Origin: Monosporascus cannonballus
Lineage: Eukaryota; Ascomycota; Sordariomycetes; Xylariales
Length of the DNA: 64,000 nucleotides
Assembly: GCA_004154925.1 (NCBI GenBank)
Contig: QJNS01000074.1
Coordinates: 174,885-238,884, forward strand
Direction: 5' to 3'
The notes beneath the pieces were generated by a model. The model saw only the letters and a program-made list of their open reading frames with translations, searched no databases and was not told the origin of the DNA. Below, one piece after another: positions 20,646 through 34,067 of the stretch (its first letter is position 1; each line of letters begins with the position of its first letter). A program made the position numbers and the translations under genes.

Positions 20646-23599
20646 TTATTCCCTCCCTTTTAAAATCTTTATCCCCAACGATAAAAAAAGTAAATCCTTA
20701 ATTTTTTTCCTTTTTTGTATTATAATATTATATTTGATTATATTGGATAAATTTCGAAAACGTATTAAATTTTTTATTAAAAGTTATTACGAATTAATTA
20801 AATCGATTTTTTAATTTGGTTTTGAAATTATGCCGTATACGCGTTATTTCGAAAAAAAACTTTTTTGCAAAATGTTAAAAAATTAAAAAAGTTATTAAAA
20901 TTATTTGGCAGCCAATATTTAATTTTGCAATAAGAACTATATTTCGTTTTTATTATTTGAAAATATCCGGGCCGAAAAATTCCGGATAAACTAAAAAAAA
21001 TGTTTAATTATTTAATAGTTTTAAAAATTATTTAATTATATTATTCGGTTAAATCGTTAATTTAAATAATTATATTCCAAAAGGATATTATTTATTTAAA
21101 GGGGGCTTAAAAATATAAATAAATTAAAAAAACGAAAAAAACTGGATACGGAAAAAGATCGTAAAAAAATAAATAAATATAGCTTATTTTAAAGTTAAAT
21201 ACGTTAATAAAAGTATTTATTTTTTTCGATTAAAGCGCCATAAGGGTTAATTTAAATAAGGAACCGTTATTATTTATAACTTTGGCCGTATTAAAACGGT
21301 CGGTTAGGATTTTGGCGGTAAAACGTCTTAATTAGGTCCATTATATTCGTTAAATAGTTAAATAATTCCTATATATTTTTTTATGTAAATATTTTTCCTA
21401 TTTAATTAAATATTAAATTTTATTTTTAATTATTTTAAAATTTAATATTCGTTTAATTTCGTATTTATTAAAATCTTTTTCGAATTTAGGTTTATTTTTA
21501 ATAAGGCGTTTTTAAATATTGGTTTAAGTAAAGAAATATAAAAAACAAAATATATTTTTATGTTTTTAAGTAATAATAATCTGTAATTCGTTTTGGAAAT
21601 AATTTTATTAATTTTAAATGGTTTAAATTTTTTGAAAATAAGTTTATCGTTAAGTTTTTTTATTTTAATTTATAAAATGTTCGAAATTACGTTTTATTTT
21701 TGGCATAATAGGTAAATTTTATTTTCTTTCGTTAAAATTAATCCTTTAATTTCTTTCTTATTATAATACTGGATTATCCGTCGTTAAAAAAATCGTAATT
21801 TATTTTGATAATAAATCTGGATCGTTTTAATTTTTGTAATTAATATTTTTATTTTTGGGGTAATCGTAATAATTTTTAATATTTTGTTAAATAATTATTT
21901 AAATTATTTTATTTTTATATTATATCCGTATATAATTATATAAGGAAATATGCTTATATTTTCGTTAATTAATATATTATAAATAATTTATATTAATAAT
22001 AAAAATTTTACTTAATTATTTTGTTAATAATTAACGTAATTTCGTAAATATTATTTTAGGGTTTGGTTTAATTTTTCGGTTTAATTATTTATTTAGGGAT
22101 AATACGTTATTAAGAATTTAAATTTAGTATTAATTTATTTAAAAAAGTTAATACCGAATTTTAAAATAAATAACGTATTTTAATTTCAAACGATTTTTTT
22201 TAAATATTTTATATTTATTAAAATATTATTTAATAAAGGCATAAGTTAATTATTTTGCCGTTATATTTCCTTTAAAAGGTAAAAAATACTTATATTTAGT
22301 AAATCTGTTAATAATTACTTATATTCTGTTATATTTAATTTTAATAATTAAGTTTTTAAATGGAAATAAATTAATAATAAAATCTTACATTATGGTATTT
22401 TATGTTTTATTAAAAATATTAATGGGTTATAATAACCCGTAAGGTTTATAATATATTGCCTTAATTTTATTACAAACGTTATAATTTTTAATAATTATTT
22501 TAACCATATGGCGTAAATTAGGGAAATCGTATTTTTTTTGCAGCCGTCGGATAATCTTAAAAATTCCTTAATATCCATATAATAAGTCCTTATGGAATTC
22601 CTTTACGAATTATTTTTGTTAATCCTTAGGAATATAAATTTTGCCATAATATAATAATTAATTTTTGGGTTATTTTTTTAATTGCTAAATTTCTTTTTAT
22701 TTTTTTATATCATAAAAATTCCGGAACCATATTAAAAGTTTAGTAATTAATTTCTTTATTATTTTACATAAATATATAATTCCATTTTTATTATATTATA
22801 ATATTTATATATTTTTTTTCGGAATTTTAAAATCGTAATTTCCTTTACAATTAAAAATATTTATTTGGATATTTTCTTTTTTTTTTAATATAATATATCT
22901 TAAAATTAAATTTGGATAAAAAGATTTATTATTTTTCATATTGTTTATTTAGTTTTTAGGTTTTTATAAATCGCGTAAAATTTTTATGATTAAAGTAAAT
23001 GTTAAAAAGTTCTTTTGTTTCGTTAAAAAAGTTTTTATTTTTTAAAAATATTAATAATTGTTAATAACTTTTTGTTATAAATTTAATATTTAAATTTTAT
23101 ATTTCTGAATGTTTTAAAATAATATGTTATTAAATATTATTTGCCGTTATTTTTTTATTATTTTAAAATTGCATTTAAGGTATATTTTAAAATATCTATT
23201 TTTAGTTATTTCGTTTTATTTAAATTTGGCATCCTTACGATAAATCCGTTAGTAATTGCTTTTTTTAATTCCCGGAACGTTTTTTTTATTTCCTTTAAAA
23301 GTTTAAATTCTTTTTTAACGTATTTTTTAGTAATAAATTTCGTTAAAGGCCTAATTATATTTCTATATCCTTTAATTAAGCCGTATATATAATCTGTAAA
23401 TCCTAAAATTTATCGGATATTTATAATAGTTACCTTATTAAAAATAAGTTAATCCTTAATTATTTTTAACTTAAAGCATTAAATTTAAATTTGTTTTAAT
23501 ATAAAAATAAATCCCAAAAAATTCAATTTCTGGATATGCCATATGTTTTGAATAAGGTTAATTCGAATATTGGTTTCGTCCAAAGTTTTAAATATTTAA

Positions 23600-24000
23600 A
23601 CGATATATTTTTTATATTTCTTTAAGGTTTCGGAATAAATAAAGATATTATTAAGATAAATAAATATAAATTTATTTAAAAATTATCGAAAAATAATTAT
23701 TATTAAGCTTTGGAAATTAATGGGAGCGTTAATAAATCCCATAAGTATTATTTTATATTTATAAAATCTATATATTATCCTAAATGCCGTTTTTTATTTT
23801 TCTTTTTTGGCCATTTTAATACGGTAATAACCATTACGAAAATTAAGCGCCGTAAATTATTTAACTTTGTTAATATTTTTTTTCAAAATATTCATAAAAA
23901 TTAAAAAATATTTATTTTTAATTGTAATATTATTTAATTATTTATAATCGATTATTTTTCGGTAAATAAAGTTTCCGTCCTTATTAATCCTTTATTCATT
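23600..24000 (-). pseudogene. Element B reverse transcriptase remnant
   Basis: The minus strand preserves GYYRIKMA..K.KTAF followed by KIMLMGFINAPINFQ, which are the RT blocks around the catalytic palm of gypsy elements, and further on KFIFIYLDNIFIYS, the counterpart of the YxDD block (here LDN). Stops interrupt it. Confidence 0.7.
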
Positions 24001-25699
24001 ATCCTTAATTTTTAATACCATAAAAATTAGATATTTAATTAAAAAATTAAAAAGTTAAATATTTTTTTTTTAAATTTAATTATATATTTTTTTATAAAGT
24101 TTTTAATTTTTCTAGGTTTATATAATAAATTTTATAAAACTTAAAATAATACCTTTTTTTAATAAGTATCCAGTAATCCTATTAACCGTATAATAGTAAT
24201 TTATAATTTTCTTTATCCTTAAATAATTTTTTAAATCCTTAATATTCCGGAGGTACTGTAAAAATCTAATTAGGAACCTGTATTTCCTTAATAACAATAT
24301 AAATTTCTCGATTATTTTTATTTGGCATTTTATCCTAAGAAAGTATTTGTTTTTTTTAATTAATTTATAAGTTATTAAAATAAAGTTAAGATATTTTTAA
24401 AATAATATCGTATCCGGAAATATTAATAATATCTAATAAAACGCGTTTTTAATATCCTTAAATTTATATTAAAAACTTTTCCGTTTTTCGAAAAATTTGT
24501 TTGTTTTCGTAAGTAAATAGGCTGCCGTTTACCGTACGCAATTTATAAAATTTTAACTTATATTTCCAGGAAATCTAATATTTTTTTATTATTACGGGAA
24601 AAATAAAATTATTTTTTATTCCGGAATTAATTATGGCCTTAAGCATTTTACTTTTATATCGGAAAAAAAACTTAATTTAATTACGCGTTTTTTTCGTTAT
24701 TTTGCATAAGGTTTTATTAATTAGGATTTTTTAATATCTTATTTTCGAAAGCCTTTATAATTTTTTGATTTTTGATAATTTCCGATTTAAGTAAATCTTT
24801 ATTCGCGAACTTTTTTAATAACATATTTGGTATACTAGTTATTCTTATATCGGAATTATATTTTTTTGCCGTATTTGTACTAGGGCTTTAAAATCTAATT
24901 TTTTTCCTGGTTTACCCTTTTGTTCCGTATTTCCCAAATTATGGGATTAGAAAAATAAATTTCCGAAAAAGATATTTTTATATCTAAAAGTTCGTATTAA
25001 ATACAAAATATCGGGAAATAACATAAATATTTTTGCGATATAGCTTTTTGATTCCGTTTTAACTTAAGGTGTAAATAACAAAACTTAAGATATTTTAGCT
25101 ATTGGGGAATTTTAGTATATCGGTATTTATCGTTTAATTCGGTAAAAATCTTATTATTTTATTTGGGCCAAAAATTATTATTTTCTTTAGCTTTAAAATA
25201 AATAAAATAATTATCTTAATAATAAGTAATAAAATATAATAAGTCGTAAAAGTTTATCAATAATATCTTTTTATAAATAATATATTTTAGAAATTCGTAA
25301 AATTTTAAAAATAATTATTTATAATTGTTAATATTTAATCGAAATTAACCGTTTTTTACATATATTTTATACTTTTAAAAATTAAGATAATATTAGTATC
25401 TTAATTTTATAATTATTTTAAAAACCGTTTATCCGGGATAATATTTATAGGCTTTAACCTTAAAATCCTGGCAAATAAGATAATTTTCGTATTTTAAGTT
25501 ATTATTCTAAATTTAAATAATTATGGCAATAATAAATTCTGGCTAGAAAAAAGTTAAATTAATTTTTTTTTTCTTTTTTTGCCTTATTATCAGTTTTTTA
25601 TTTAGCCGTTTTAGCTTTTTTCTAGGGTTAAGGAATTTTTTCCTTTTTGGAATTCCTCTTAGCAGAAAAATAATACTTATTCTTAAAATACCCTTTTTT

Positions 25700-26398
25700 G
25701 CCATAATTGAAATACTTTATTTTAAATTTATTTTTCTTAGGCTTTTTCGAAACGGAATTTGTTTCCTTTTAAGGTTTGCCCTTATCCTTTTTGGTTCGGT
25801 TATTAAAGCTTTTATCGTTATTTCGTTTGTCGGTCTTTTTTTTAAGATACCGATTAAAGGTTTATCGGTTAACAATAATAACCTTATTTATATATTCTGT
25901 AAAAAATTTAATCTTAAATTTTATATATAATTTATTTTTAACCTAAAGTTTTAAACCATTATAATAAAAATAAAATAACGCATTTTTTAATAAATTCGAA
26001 ATAACGGCCAAACGGTTAAACTTTATTATATATTTAGATATTAATTTAATTTAATAAAAAAAATAAAATTGCTTAATAATATCTTATTTTTTATCGGGAT
26101 TACCAAATAAAACGCATATTTTTTCTTTAAAATTTTCGTAATCGCTAAAAATATAATTAATAAAATCCGAAAATTCCTTTAAATATTTTTTAAAATAATC
26201 CGTCAAAATAAATTCGAATTATTAACGAATTCGTCCGATTAGCAATTAAGAAATGGCCATTACTTTTTAATATTCCTTTAATAAAGAATTTTTATAAAAT
26301 TTAAAGTAAAGCCTTACCTAAACCAAAAATCCATCAAGGTTTTCTAATCCGTCATAAGGCTTAAGGGAAGTTAACTTATAGCCCTTAACGTTTGGCAT
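25700..26398 (-). pseudogene. Element B gag remnant
   Basis: From the ATG at 26,398 on the minus strand the frame reads MPNVKGYKLTSLKPYDGLEN, then DYFKKYLKEFSDFINYIFSD and IICVLFGNPDKK-like pieces, with TAA/TAG stops at RIP-compatible places. The pattern matches the gag capsid region of gypsy elements. A paralogous gag is visible in element C near 47,670. Confidence 0.7.
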
Positions 26399-27025
26399 TT
26401 TATAATAACCAGGGGGTAAAATAATTCCTTTCCGTATCCGAATTACGCCGAACAATAATAAGGTCAAAACTTTTTCTTATATTCGCCTTAAGTCCAGCAA
26501 AAAGGGTTAATAACCAGCCCCTTGGCTTCGCCCTTTGGGGGAGCCAAACTAAGAAAAAGCTGGTTTTTTTCCTTTTGTAAGCCGAATATTTTTTTTTTCT
26601 TAGGATTCGGATTTCTGCTATTAAGGCATTTAATTTCTCCTTTATAATAAGTTCTTTCTTTTAGTTTTCGGCCTTATACCCTTTTTTAACCTTTTCCTTA
26701 GCCGCTTTTTTTTCCGATTTTTTTCCTTAGATTTTAATAATATCCTTAAGGGCCGGGATAAATTATTATCTAGGTTACGAAAATAACGGGCCTCTTTAAA
26801 ATCGAATAATAAAAGATATTATATTATTAATTAATTAGAAAATTTTTTAATAAAGGGTAAATTATTAAATCTTATTAATAACGTTTTTTTAATTAATAAC
26901 GGAAATCGTATATATTATTTGTTTTCTAAATATCGTCCTATATTATCGTTTATATTAAATTCAAAAAAACTTATGCCTTAATTAAACGGTAAATTATCCG
27001 TTACTTATTAATTAAAGAATTAAAA

Positions 27026-27454
27026 TACAACGAACTTATTATATATTTACTTAAAAATATAAATAATATCTAAAAAAAGTTTTAATTTATAAATAATAAT
27101 AAAGAAAAAAATAATTTAATATATTTGTTAAGGAAATTTTAAAATATTTTTTTTAATTAAAAAACGATATAATTATTTTTAATTAAAAACTTAAATTAAT
27201 AACTAAAAAGCGAAAAATTAAATAAGTAATTATTTATATAAAAAACCCAAACTTTATATATTCTTTTTATTCTTTATATTTTTTATAATTTCTGGGGATC
27301 TCGAGAAACCATAATATTTATCGTTTACGAATCTCCTGGTATTTTTGAAGATTAACAAAAACCTGAGGTTTATCCGATAGAAGGTGGAGATCCCGAGCGT
27401 TTCCAATTTCCTGGGCCTCCTTTGGGCCTAGTGGAGTCCCTTTTGAATGTAATA
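27026..27454 (-). repeat. Element B 5' LTR (right side)
   Basis: Partner of 20,215-20,645. Its first half (27,026-27,230) is strongly AT-mutated, while its second half keeps blocks such as GGTGGAGATCCCGAGCG. It is followed by the duplication ATTCG and the continuing gag of element A. Confidence 0.87.
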
Positions 27455-29379
27455 ATTCGGCACTATTTACAGATAGGATTGGAACCAGATTAAGTATTTT
27501 AATTACGGCAAAATAGGATATAAGGCCTATAAATGCAAGAAACCCAAGAAATTACGATAAAATAACTAGACCCCCGTACCGGAGAAATAGCTTAGGAACA
27601 ATTAAGGAAACGATAATAAAATTATTAATATAATCTAAGCTAAATACGAATCGGGCTTACGACAAAAGGTCCAATAAGGACCAGCACGATAAGAAATTTA
27701 ACGAAAAATGCGAAAAACCATAAAATTAACTTAATAAGCATTACGAACATAATAAGAAGCGTTATAAAGATAATTATACGAATACCAGAATTAGGCAGAA
27801 AAACTTTATCCCGGAATACCTAATCGACATAACAGAATATACGCTATATACTGTCGACGACAAGAATATCCCGATTACGAAAAATGGAAATAATATATTT
27901 ACGTACGAATTACCCGTATATATTACGAAAAATTTAACTTTTTAAACCGTACCGGGCATAACAAAAATAATAAGCAATAGTATTAATAGTTTCGAATTAT
28001 AGCCCCAGGAAATGTTTAATAATTAGCCGAAATAAAAAGTTAATTTAAAGGAAAATAATGCCTATAGAAAAACCCCTTTTATTATTATAGATAGTATAAT
28101 TATTAAACGGAAAAGGAATTAATGTAACGTACGGTAAAAAAGCATTATTAAAAAGTTATTACGGATTTTTATTTTGAATTAGTATTTACGGCAGACCTTT
28201 ACAAAAAAAGGTTATTAAAAAAGAAATACGTTAATTTATAAACTTTTTTTTTAAAACGATAGTCGAAATAACGCATAATAAGATATAATCGTAAATATAA
28301 AAAAACAATTTACTTAATAGGAAAAGGAACTGCAGCAAAACTAAGAATAATTAAAATAATTTGAAAGAATAGTACGCCGGCAATAATGACAAATATAGCA
28401 GCTTAACGTATTAAACGAAAAAACATAAATAAAGCTTGATAAATTCGAATAGGAATTAAAAAAAATTACCTATAAAAAAGCCGCAAAATAACGAAACCTA
28501 AAGGAATTAAAAGGAATTTCTAAGAAAGGTTTTAAACGTAACAATAAAAAACGTTAACGACCTTATTACTTTGGATATACAAATCGGAACGCATTAATAT
28601 ACCGTAATAATGGACTGCGGAACTTTAGGCGGAAATTATATTATATTAAATATGGTTAATAAGTTTAAATTATTATAAAGATATAAGTTAAACCCTTATA
28701 TAACGACAAATACCGAAAGTTAGGAATTCGCTTATAATAACGGAAAAGTTATACGCAAAATTAATTACCTCGAGATTTTTATTAAAGGATAATACCAGAC
28801 GGTTAATTTCGATATCGTTTTATTCGGGAATTATAATATAATCTTAAGATTATTATGGATACGCCAATACGGAATCTTAATTAATAAAAAAACTAGCCAA
28901 ATAAGGTTTGCCTTATACCTTATTAACGGATAAAAAAAATTAAAATTTTAATATTTGATTGATAATGGCGATAAATGCAGGCATAAGGATACGATAAATA
29001 CCTTACCACACAAAAGAGTAAAATACCAAAAAACAGGCATTAAAAAATATAACGCATCGTTATTATTATCAAAACAAAATTAAAATAATTAAATAACGAT
29101 TTAAAACAAAACAAATAACAGCCCCAAAAATTAGAAAATCTAATTAATATATTATTATAATATCAGAAATACGAATAACTCTTTAAAAAAAACTCGATAC
29201 GAAATTACCAGAACATAGTAAATAAGATTATAAAATAATTCTCAAAAAAAGATCTTCAACAAAGTTTTACCTTATTTATAATTTTAGCGGAAACAAATTA
29301 CGTATTTTTAAACAATATCTGGAAAATTAGCTACAGAAAAAATAAATTTAACTTTCGAAATTACTAATAAAATATCTAA

Positions 29380-31960
29380 TATTTTTTATATTAAAGAAAA
29401 ATGGAAAATTACGATTTGTAATTAATTATCGACTATTAAACGATATTATTATTAAAAATCGAATATTATTACCTTTAATTACGGAAATAAAAAACCGATT
29501 TTATAAAGCCAAATAATTTATAACATTCGATTTTAAAAATAAGTATAACCTTATTAGAATTAAAAAAATACGAATGGAAAATAATCTTTAAAACGAAATA
29601 CGGATTATTTAAATATTTGGTTATATTAATAAGATTTACGAACGTATTAGCAACCTTTTAACGGATAATAAATTATATATTACGAAAATATTTCGATATT
29701 TTCGTCGTTTGTTATCTCGATAACATTTTTATTTTTTCGGGAATAAAAAAAATATATATAAAACATATTCATAAAATCTTTTAAGCTTTACAAAACACAA
29801 AATTACTTATTAACGCATTAAAAAATTAATTCCATATATAAAAAATAAAATATTTAAAACATATTATTACTTTAAAAAATATTAAAATAAACCCCAAGAA
29901 AATTGCTATAATTACGGAATAACAAACGCCAACAATAATTAAGAAGGTATAAATATTCCTTAGATTTACTAACTATTACAAAAAGTTTATTCGAAATTTT
30001 AATAAGATAATTATAACCCTAATAAATTTTACGAAAAGAAAAATTTAAATAAACGCCAAATACGAAAAAAAAACATTTTAAAATATTAAAAATACGATTA
30101 TTAACGAATTAATATTAATTATATACAATCTAAACAGCCCCGTTAAACTAAAAACCGATATTTCGGATTACGCGTTAAACGCAATAATCAGATAACGAAA
30201 TAATTAAGGCAAATTATACCTTATTATATTTCTTTTATGCAAATTAAAAGGAACCGAATTTAATTACGGTATTTCTGATAAAAAATATATGGCCATTATT
30301 ATGACACTTCGGGAATTTAGGTATTTCCTAAAAGGAAACTTATACCAAATTAAGGTTTATACGGATTATCAAAATTTTACCCGATTTATTACAACCAGGG
30401 AGCTTATAGAATAACAGCTTCGTTACGCGAAAAAATTGGCGAATTTTGATTTCGTTATTATTTACAAAAAGAAATTAAAAAATAATAAAGCAAATACCTT
30501 AAATAAACGACCAAACTTTAAAAAGAAATTAATTAAAGTTAACCATATAATCTTTATTATTATTACAAAAGGATATTTACGCCCATAACAAATTACGATA
30601 ATTTAAATAATACCTAGCGACATATATTAAAAAATCCAACAACATAATAACAATTTCTCAGAAAACCAAAAAACGGGCAAAATACAAATATTAAAAGAAT
30701 ACCAAAAAAATTTAACACGAAAAATATACGAATATTAATTATATAAATATTTAAAGATGTACAAAACTTTAAAACGACTTTGACGCATATATTCCTTTTT
30801 TAAAATAAAATTAACGGTAAAAAAAATTATACGGCAATACGATATTTGCGCCAGAATAAAGGCTCGACGACACAAACCATACGGAACATTACAGCTATTA
30901 CCAGTCGCAAAATAACCATAATATTTAATCATATTCGACTTTATTACCAAACTTCCTATATCAGAAAATCTAATTACAGAAATACATTATAACAGCATTT
31001 TCGTAATCGTCGATCGATTTACGAAATTTTCCTATTTTTTATTATATCATAAGGATATAAATGCCGAACAACTAGCATACATTTTCTTTAGATATATTTT
31101 TAATATATACGGATTATTAATAAAATTTATATTAAATAAAAAATTAATATTTATATCAAAATTTTAATAAGGTTTAATAACATAAATCGGCTTAAATTAT
31201 AAATTATTTAATACATTTAAATTATAAATAAATAAATAAACAAAACGAATAAATCAAATATTAAAAACTTATTTACGATATTATATTAATTACGAATAAA
31301 ATAATTAAATTAAGAAATTACCGATCGCATAATTACCTTATAATATTAATTATTACGAAAACATTAAAATAATATTTACAAACGTAAATTTTGATTTTAT
31401 CTTAAAAATTTATAAAAAAATACGTAATAATGGCCTAATTAATATTAAAATAATCCTTACGTTAAAATAATTACGATAACTGTATTAAAAAATAAAGATA
31501 AAATTAAAATTCGTACGAAATTAAATAAATAAGTATTATAACTAGAAAAAATTAAAAAAATTAATTTTCGAAAAAGGGAAAATAGTTTTCTTCGTTACTA
31601 AAAATATTTAAATAAAACGATTTAATAATAAATTCGATTTTAAATATATTAATTTATATAATATCGCCAAGAAAATCTTAGAAAATAATTATTAACTAAA
31701 GTTTTTACCAAAAACTAAACTTTATTTAATTTTTTACGTTTCTTTATTTAAATTAATATCCGATATAATTAAAATATATATAACATAAAAAGATATAAAA
31801 GTAAAAAATAAATAAATATACGAAATAAAAAAAACTTTCGATATACGGAAATAAAATAAATTTATTTAATACCTAATTAAATAAAAAAAATACCCAAATT
31901 TCGAAAATATTTAAAAACCTGCCAAAAACCTTATTAACGCCCAGCACCTATTAAAGAATT
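29380..31960 (+). pseudogene. Element A pol remnant: RT, RNase H, integrase, chromodomain
   Basis: In order: RT (KNGKLRFVINYRLLNDIIIK at about 29,400; FDFKNKYNLIRIK), RNase H (KLKTDISDYALNAII at about 30,150; VYTDYQNFTRFI at about 30,350), the integrase zinc region and core (RRHKPYGTLQLLPVAK at about 30,860; FVIVDRFTKFSYF at about 31,000) and a chromodomain (KKYPNFENI, then KPAKNLINAQHLLKNFH, at about 31,890-31,970). The chromodomain directs integration to marked chromatin in chromoviruses. Premature stops throughout. Confidence 0.82.
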
Positions 31961-32535
31961 TTCACTAACGGCGACGAGCGCATCCCAATCAAAAATCGAC
32001 TAATCAATAACCGGGATATCGGGTTAATTAACCGCGGCCTACGTTAACGTAACAGCTGTAACGGCGGCCTCCAACTATTTTTGTTTTTTTTAAGGCGCAT
32101 AAATTTTTCCATAACCTCCGCACCCTAAATATCGTAACGAAGCATTTCTATACTACGGCGACGAAGCAACCGCCTTTGTTTCTGCAAACGGTCCAGCTTG
32201 TTAGCGGCAGCGCGCAACATTTTACGAACCTATTTCTTTTTACGCTTTAAACGGTCCTTCTCGTTAAGAAATTTTTGATATTCGGCTTCCGAAAAACCAA
32301 AAACGTTATAAGGGCTTTTATAATAAATACATCGCGTATATTTTAAAAACCCTTAAATAACTTTGCATTCTGCATTTTCCTTTTTACAACGGGAACAAAA
32401 AGGTATTTTAAAACTAAAACGTTTAATACGTTTTAAAAAAATTAAAACGTTAGTATATTTACGGAAACGAAATTTTTCGATTCGGCCTAACATAATAAAT
32501 ATGTAAAAAGAAAAGTTACTGATCGAAACTAACAA
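31960..32535 (-). pseudogene. Antisense ORF remnant with cysteine motif near the 3' end of element A
   Basis: On the strand opposite to gag-pol, one frame reads from MLGRIEKFRFRK through CSRCKKENAEC (C-x2-C-x6-C), a further Cys (YTRCIYY), SEAEYQKFLNEKDRLKRKKK and a long basic, probably coiled-coil stretch (MLRAAANKLDRLQKQRRLLR, RSIEMLRYDI). The only breaks in about 100 codons are TAA/TAG codons of the kind RIP makes. The region keeps more G and C than the surrounding element. I have a memory of similar Cys-plus-coiled-coil ORFs in fungal repeats but cannot name a function; nucleic-acid binding is a guess from the Cys pattern. Confidence 0.6.
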
Positions 32536-32584
32536 ACAAATAATTTAATTTTTAAGGACAAAAATCCTAAAAAAAAGAAGATCG

Positions 32585-32979
32585 TATTATAACTTAACGG
32601 TTTTAGCTTTTTTTTAAACGGTCGGAATTACGAAAAGGTTAATTCAAACCTAAGTTAAAACATTACGTAACTGGCTTAAAGGTTTTAAGGCGCTAAATAC
32701 CTTAAACCTCTTAAGCCAATAAAAAAGCTTAAAGGGCTTAACGGTTTTAAGGGTTTAAACCGCTTAAGTATCTTAAGCTAAAACAAAGATATATACGCTT
32801 ATTAATTCCATAATTTAAATAACTTCAGTTTGCAATATAACATCGTTACCCAAGGCATTTTTGGTATTACGAAACGTAATACGTTACTGTATTTATTACT
32901 CAGATTCCCACGATATTCCTGCCAACATAAACCCGTCGACTTGAGGTTTAATAGTTGGTTAAACCGCCTAGCCGTCATA
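32585..32979 (+). repeat. Element A 3' LTR
   Basis: 395 bp, same length as the 5' LTR; TGTTATGACC has become TATTATAACT. Followed by the duplication ATTAC. Confidence 0.88.
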
Positions 32980-32984
32980 ATTAC

Positions 32985-33601
32985 CGTTATAAATTATATT
33001 GCATACAAAAGTGACGGAATTATGTATTGCCTAAAATGGTTTGCAATTTATAAGTAACCCAAAAAGAGATATAATATGCGGTAACGAAATAGCTAAGTAA
33101 AAAAAATAAAACGTTATATGCTTTCGTTTTGCTGGCGGAGATAATTAAAAAATAGCGAGTTACGGAGATAGTAAAAAATGGTCTTGATACTGATGGCTTA
33201 ATATCTAGTAAAAACTATAGTTCGGCGGTTCGCAGACTTGGAAATCTAACGATGACATCTAATGCTCCAAACGGTAATTTAATCGCATTTTTATCTTTTG
33301 CTATATTAATAACTAATTTTTCGAAATGTAAAAGGCCGTTATTAAGATAAACTAAATATGGTACAATAAAGAAATTATATATATTGCTTTTCTACTTTTG
33401 TTTTGATTAAAATATTTTAATTTTAGTAATGTTGCATTATATTTATTTATTAGATTAGGTTTGTTGTTAATATAATATTAATTTAAAATATTTAAAATTT
33501 TTAGTAATAAGATAAGCTTATTAAGAATATCGGTTTTATCCGAATTAAAATATTCGAATATAACTTTTTTAAAACCGGTTAATTTTTAAATTGTTATAGA
33601 T
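32985..33601. other. Spacer between elements A and D
   Basis: About 600 bp, AT-rich, no coding sequence that I can support. A small segment (about 33,110-33,280) has somewhat more G and C than its surroundings, so part may be ordinary, less mutated sequence. Confidence 0.5.
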
Positions 33602-34067
33602 TATTATGGCCTGACAAAATGCGGCCTTTAGAAACAGTCGCAAAAAGGATTTTTACTTAACGAATAGATTTAGTTACGTAAGAAATCATTATCGAATACA
33701 ATAATTCACGAATTATTAAGACTATTATTAAATATAATAATTTTCAGATAATTAGAATAATTATAGAATACACTACTTTATAAATTATTAAAATTATTCT
33801 AAAATATAATACTTTATGGATTATGAAGTTTATTATTAAATATAATAATCTAGTAAAAATAAAAAAGTAATTAAAAAATATATATTTTTTAAGTTTATTA
33901 TTTAGATAATTTCCGCTTGTAATATAATTTCGTTTTTTTAAAACGCTTTTAACATTACGAAACGTAATTAATTACAGTTTTTATTACTTCAATTTTTACG
34001 ATATATTTAATAATACAAATACGTATAATTAAAGTTTTATAATTAATTAAATTATTTAACCATTATA
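33602..34067 (+). repeat. Element D LTR, diverged relative of the element A LTR
   Basis: Its start (TATTATGGCCTGAC) matches the start of the A LTR, and its last 170 bases follow the A LTR's end closely (AATATAA..CGTT, ATTACGAAACGTAAT, ..ACCATTATA). The middle differs. The sequence that follows (TTTTATTTAATAATA..) matches the start of A's internal region, which fixes the right boundary. Confidence 0.65.

Larger units (their letters stand above)
20215..27454 (-). mobile_element. Element B: Ty3/gypsy retrotransposon inserted in the gag gene of element A
   Basis: LTRs at 27,026-27,454 (5' for the element) and 20,215-20,645 (3'), 429 and 431 bp, ending TGTAACGAAC.../...GTAACA in the better preserved copy. 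The duplication ATTCG flanks it (20,210-20,214 and 27,455-27,459). Element F carries the same gag region without the insertion, which proves the boundaries. On the minus strand gag starts at 26,398 (MPNVKGYKLTSLKPYDGLEN) and a reverse transcriptase lies at about 24,000-23,600, with pieces such as GYYRIKMAKKKK and GFINAPINFQ. Length 7.24 kb. It is opposite in orientation to element A. All frames are broken by stops. Confidence 0.88.
18994..32979 (+). mobile_element. Element A: complete but inactivated Ty3/gypsy chromodomain retrotransposon, interrupted by element B
   Basis: Its two 395-bp LTRs (18,994-19,388; 32,585-32,979) have identical length and differ mostly by C/T and G/A changes. It is flanked by the 5-bp duplication ATTAC (18,989-18,993 and 32,980-32,984). 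Internal order on the plus strand: gag (19,449-20,214, then after element B from 27,460, with a remnant CCHC zinc knuckle around 27,510-27,545), aspartic protease region (about 28,600-28,930), reverse transcriptase (about 29,380-29,790), RNase H (about 30,130-30,480), integrase (about 30,860-31,450) and a chromodomain (about 31,800-31,960). This order is that of Ty3/gypsy chromoviruses. Without element B the length is about 6.7 kb, normal for the family. All frames carry many TAA/TAG stops, so it is dead. An antisense ORF remnant lies before the 3' LTR. Confidence 0.9.
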
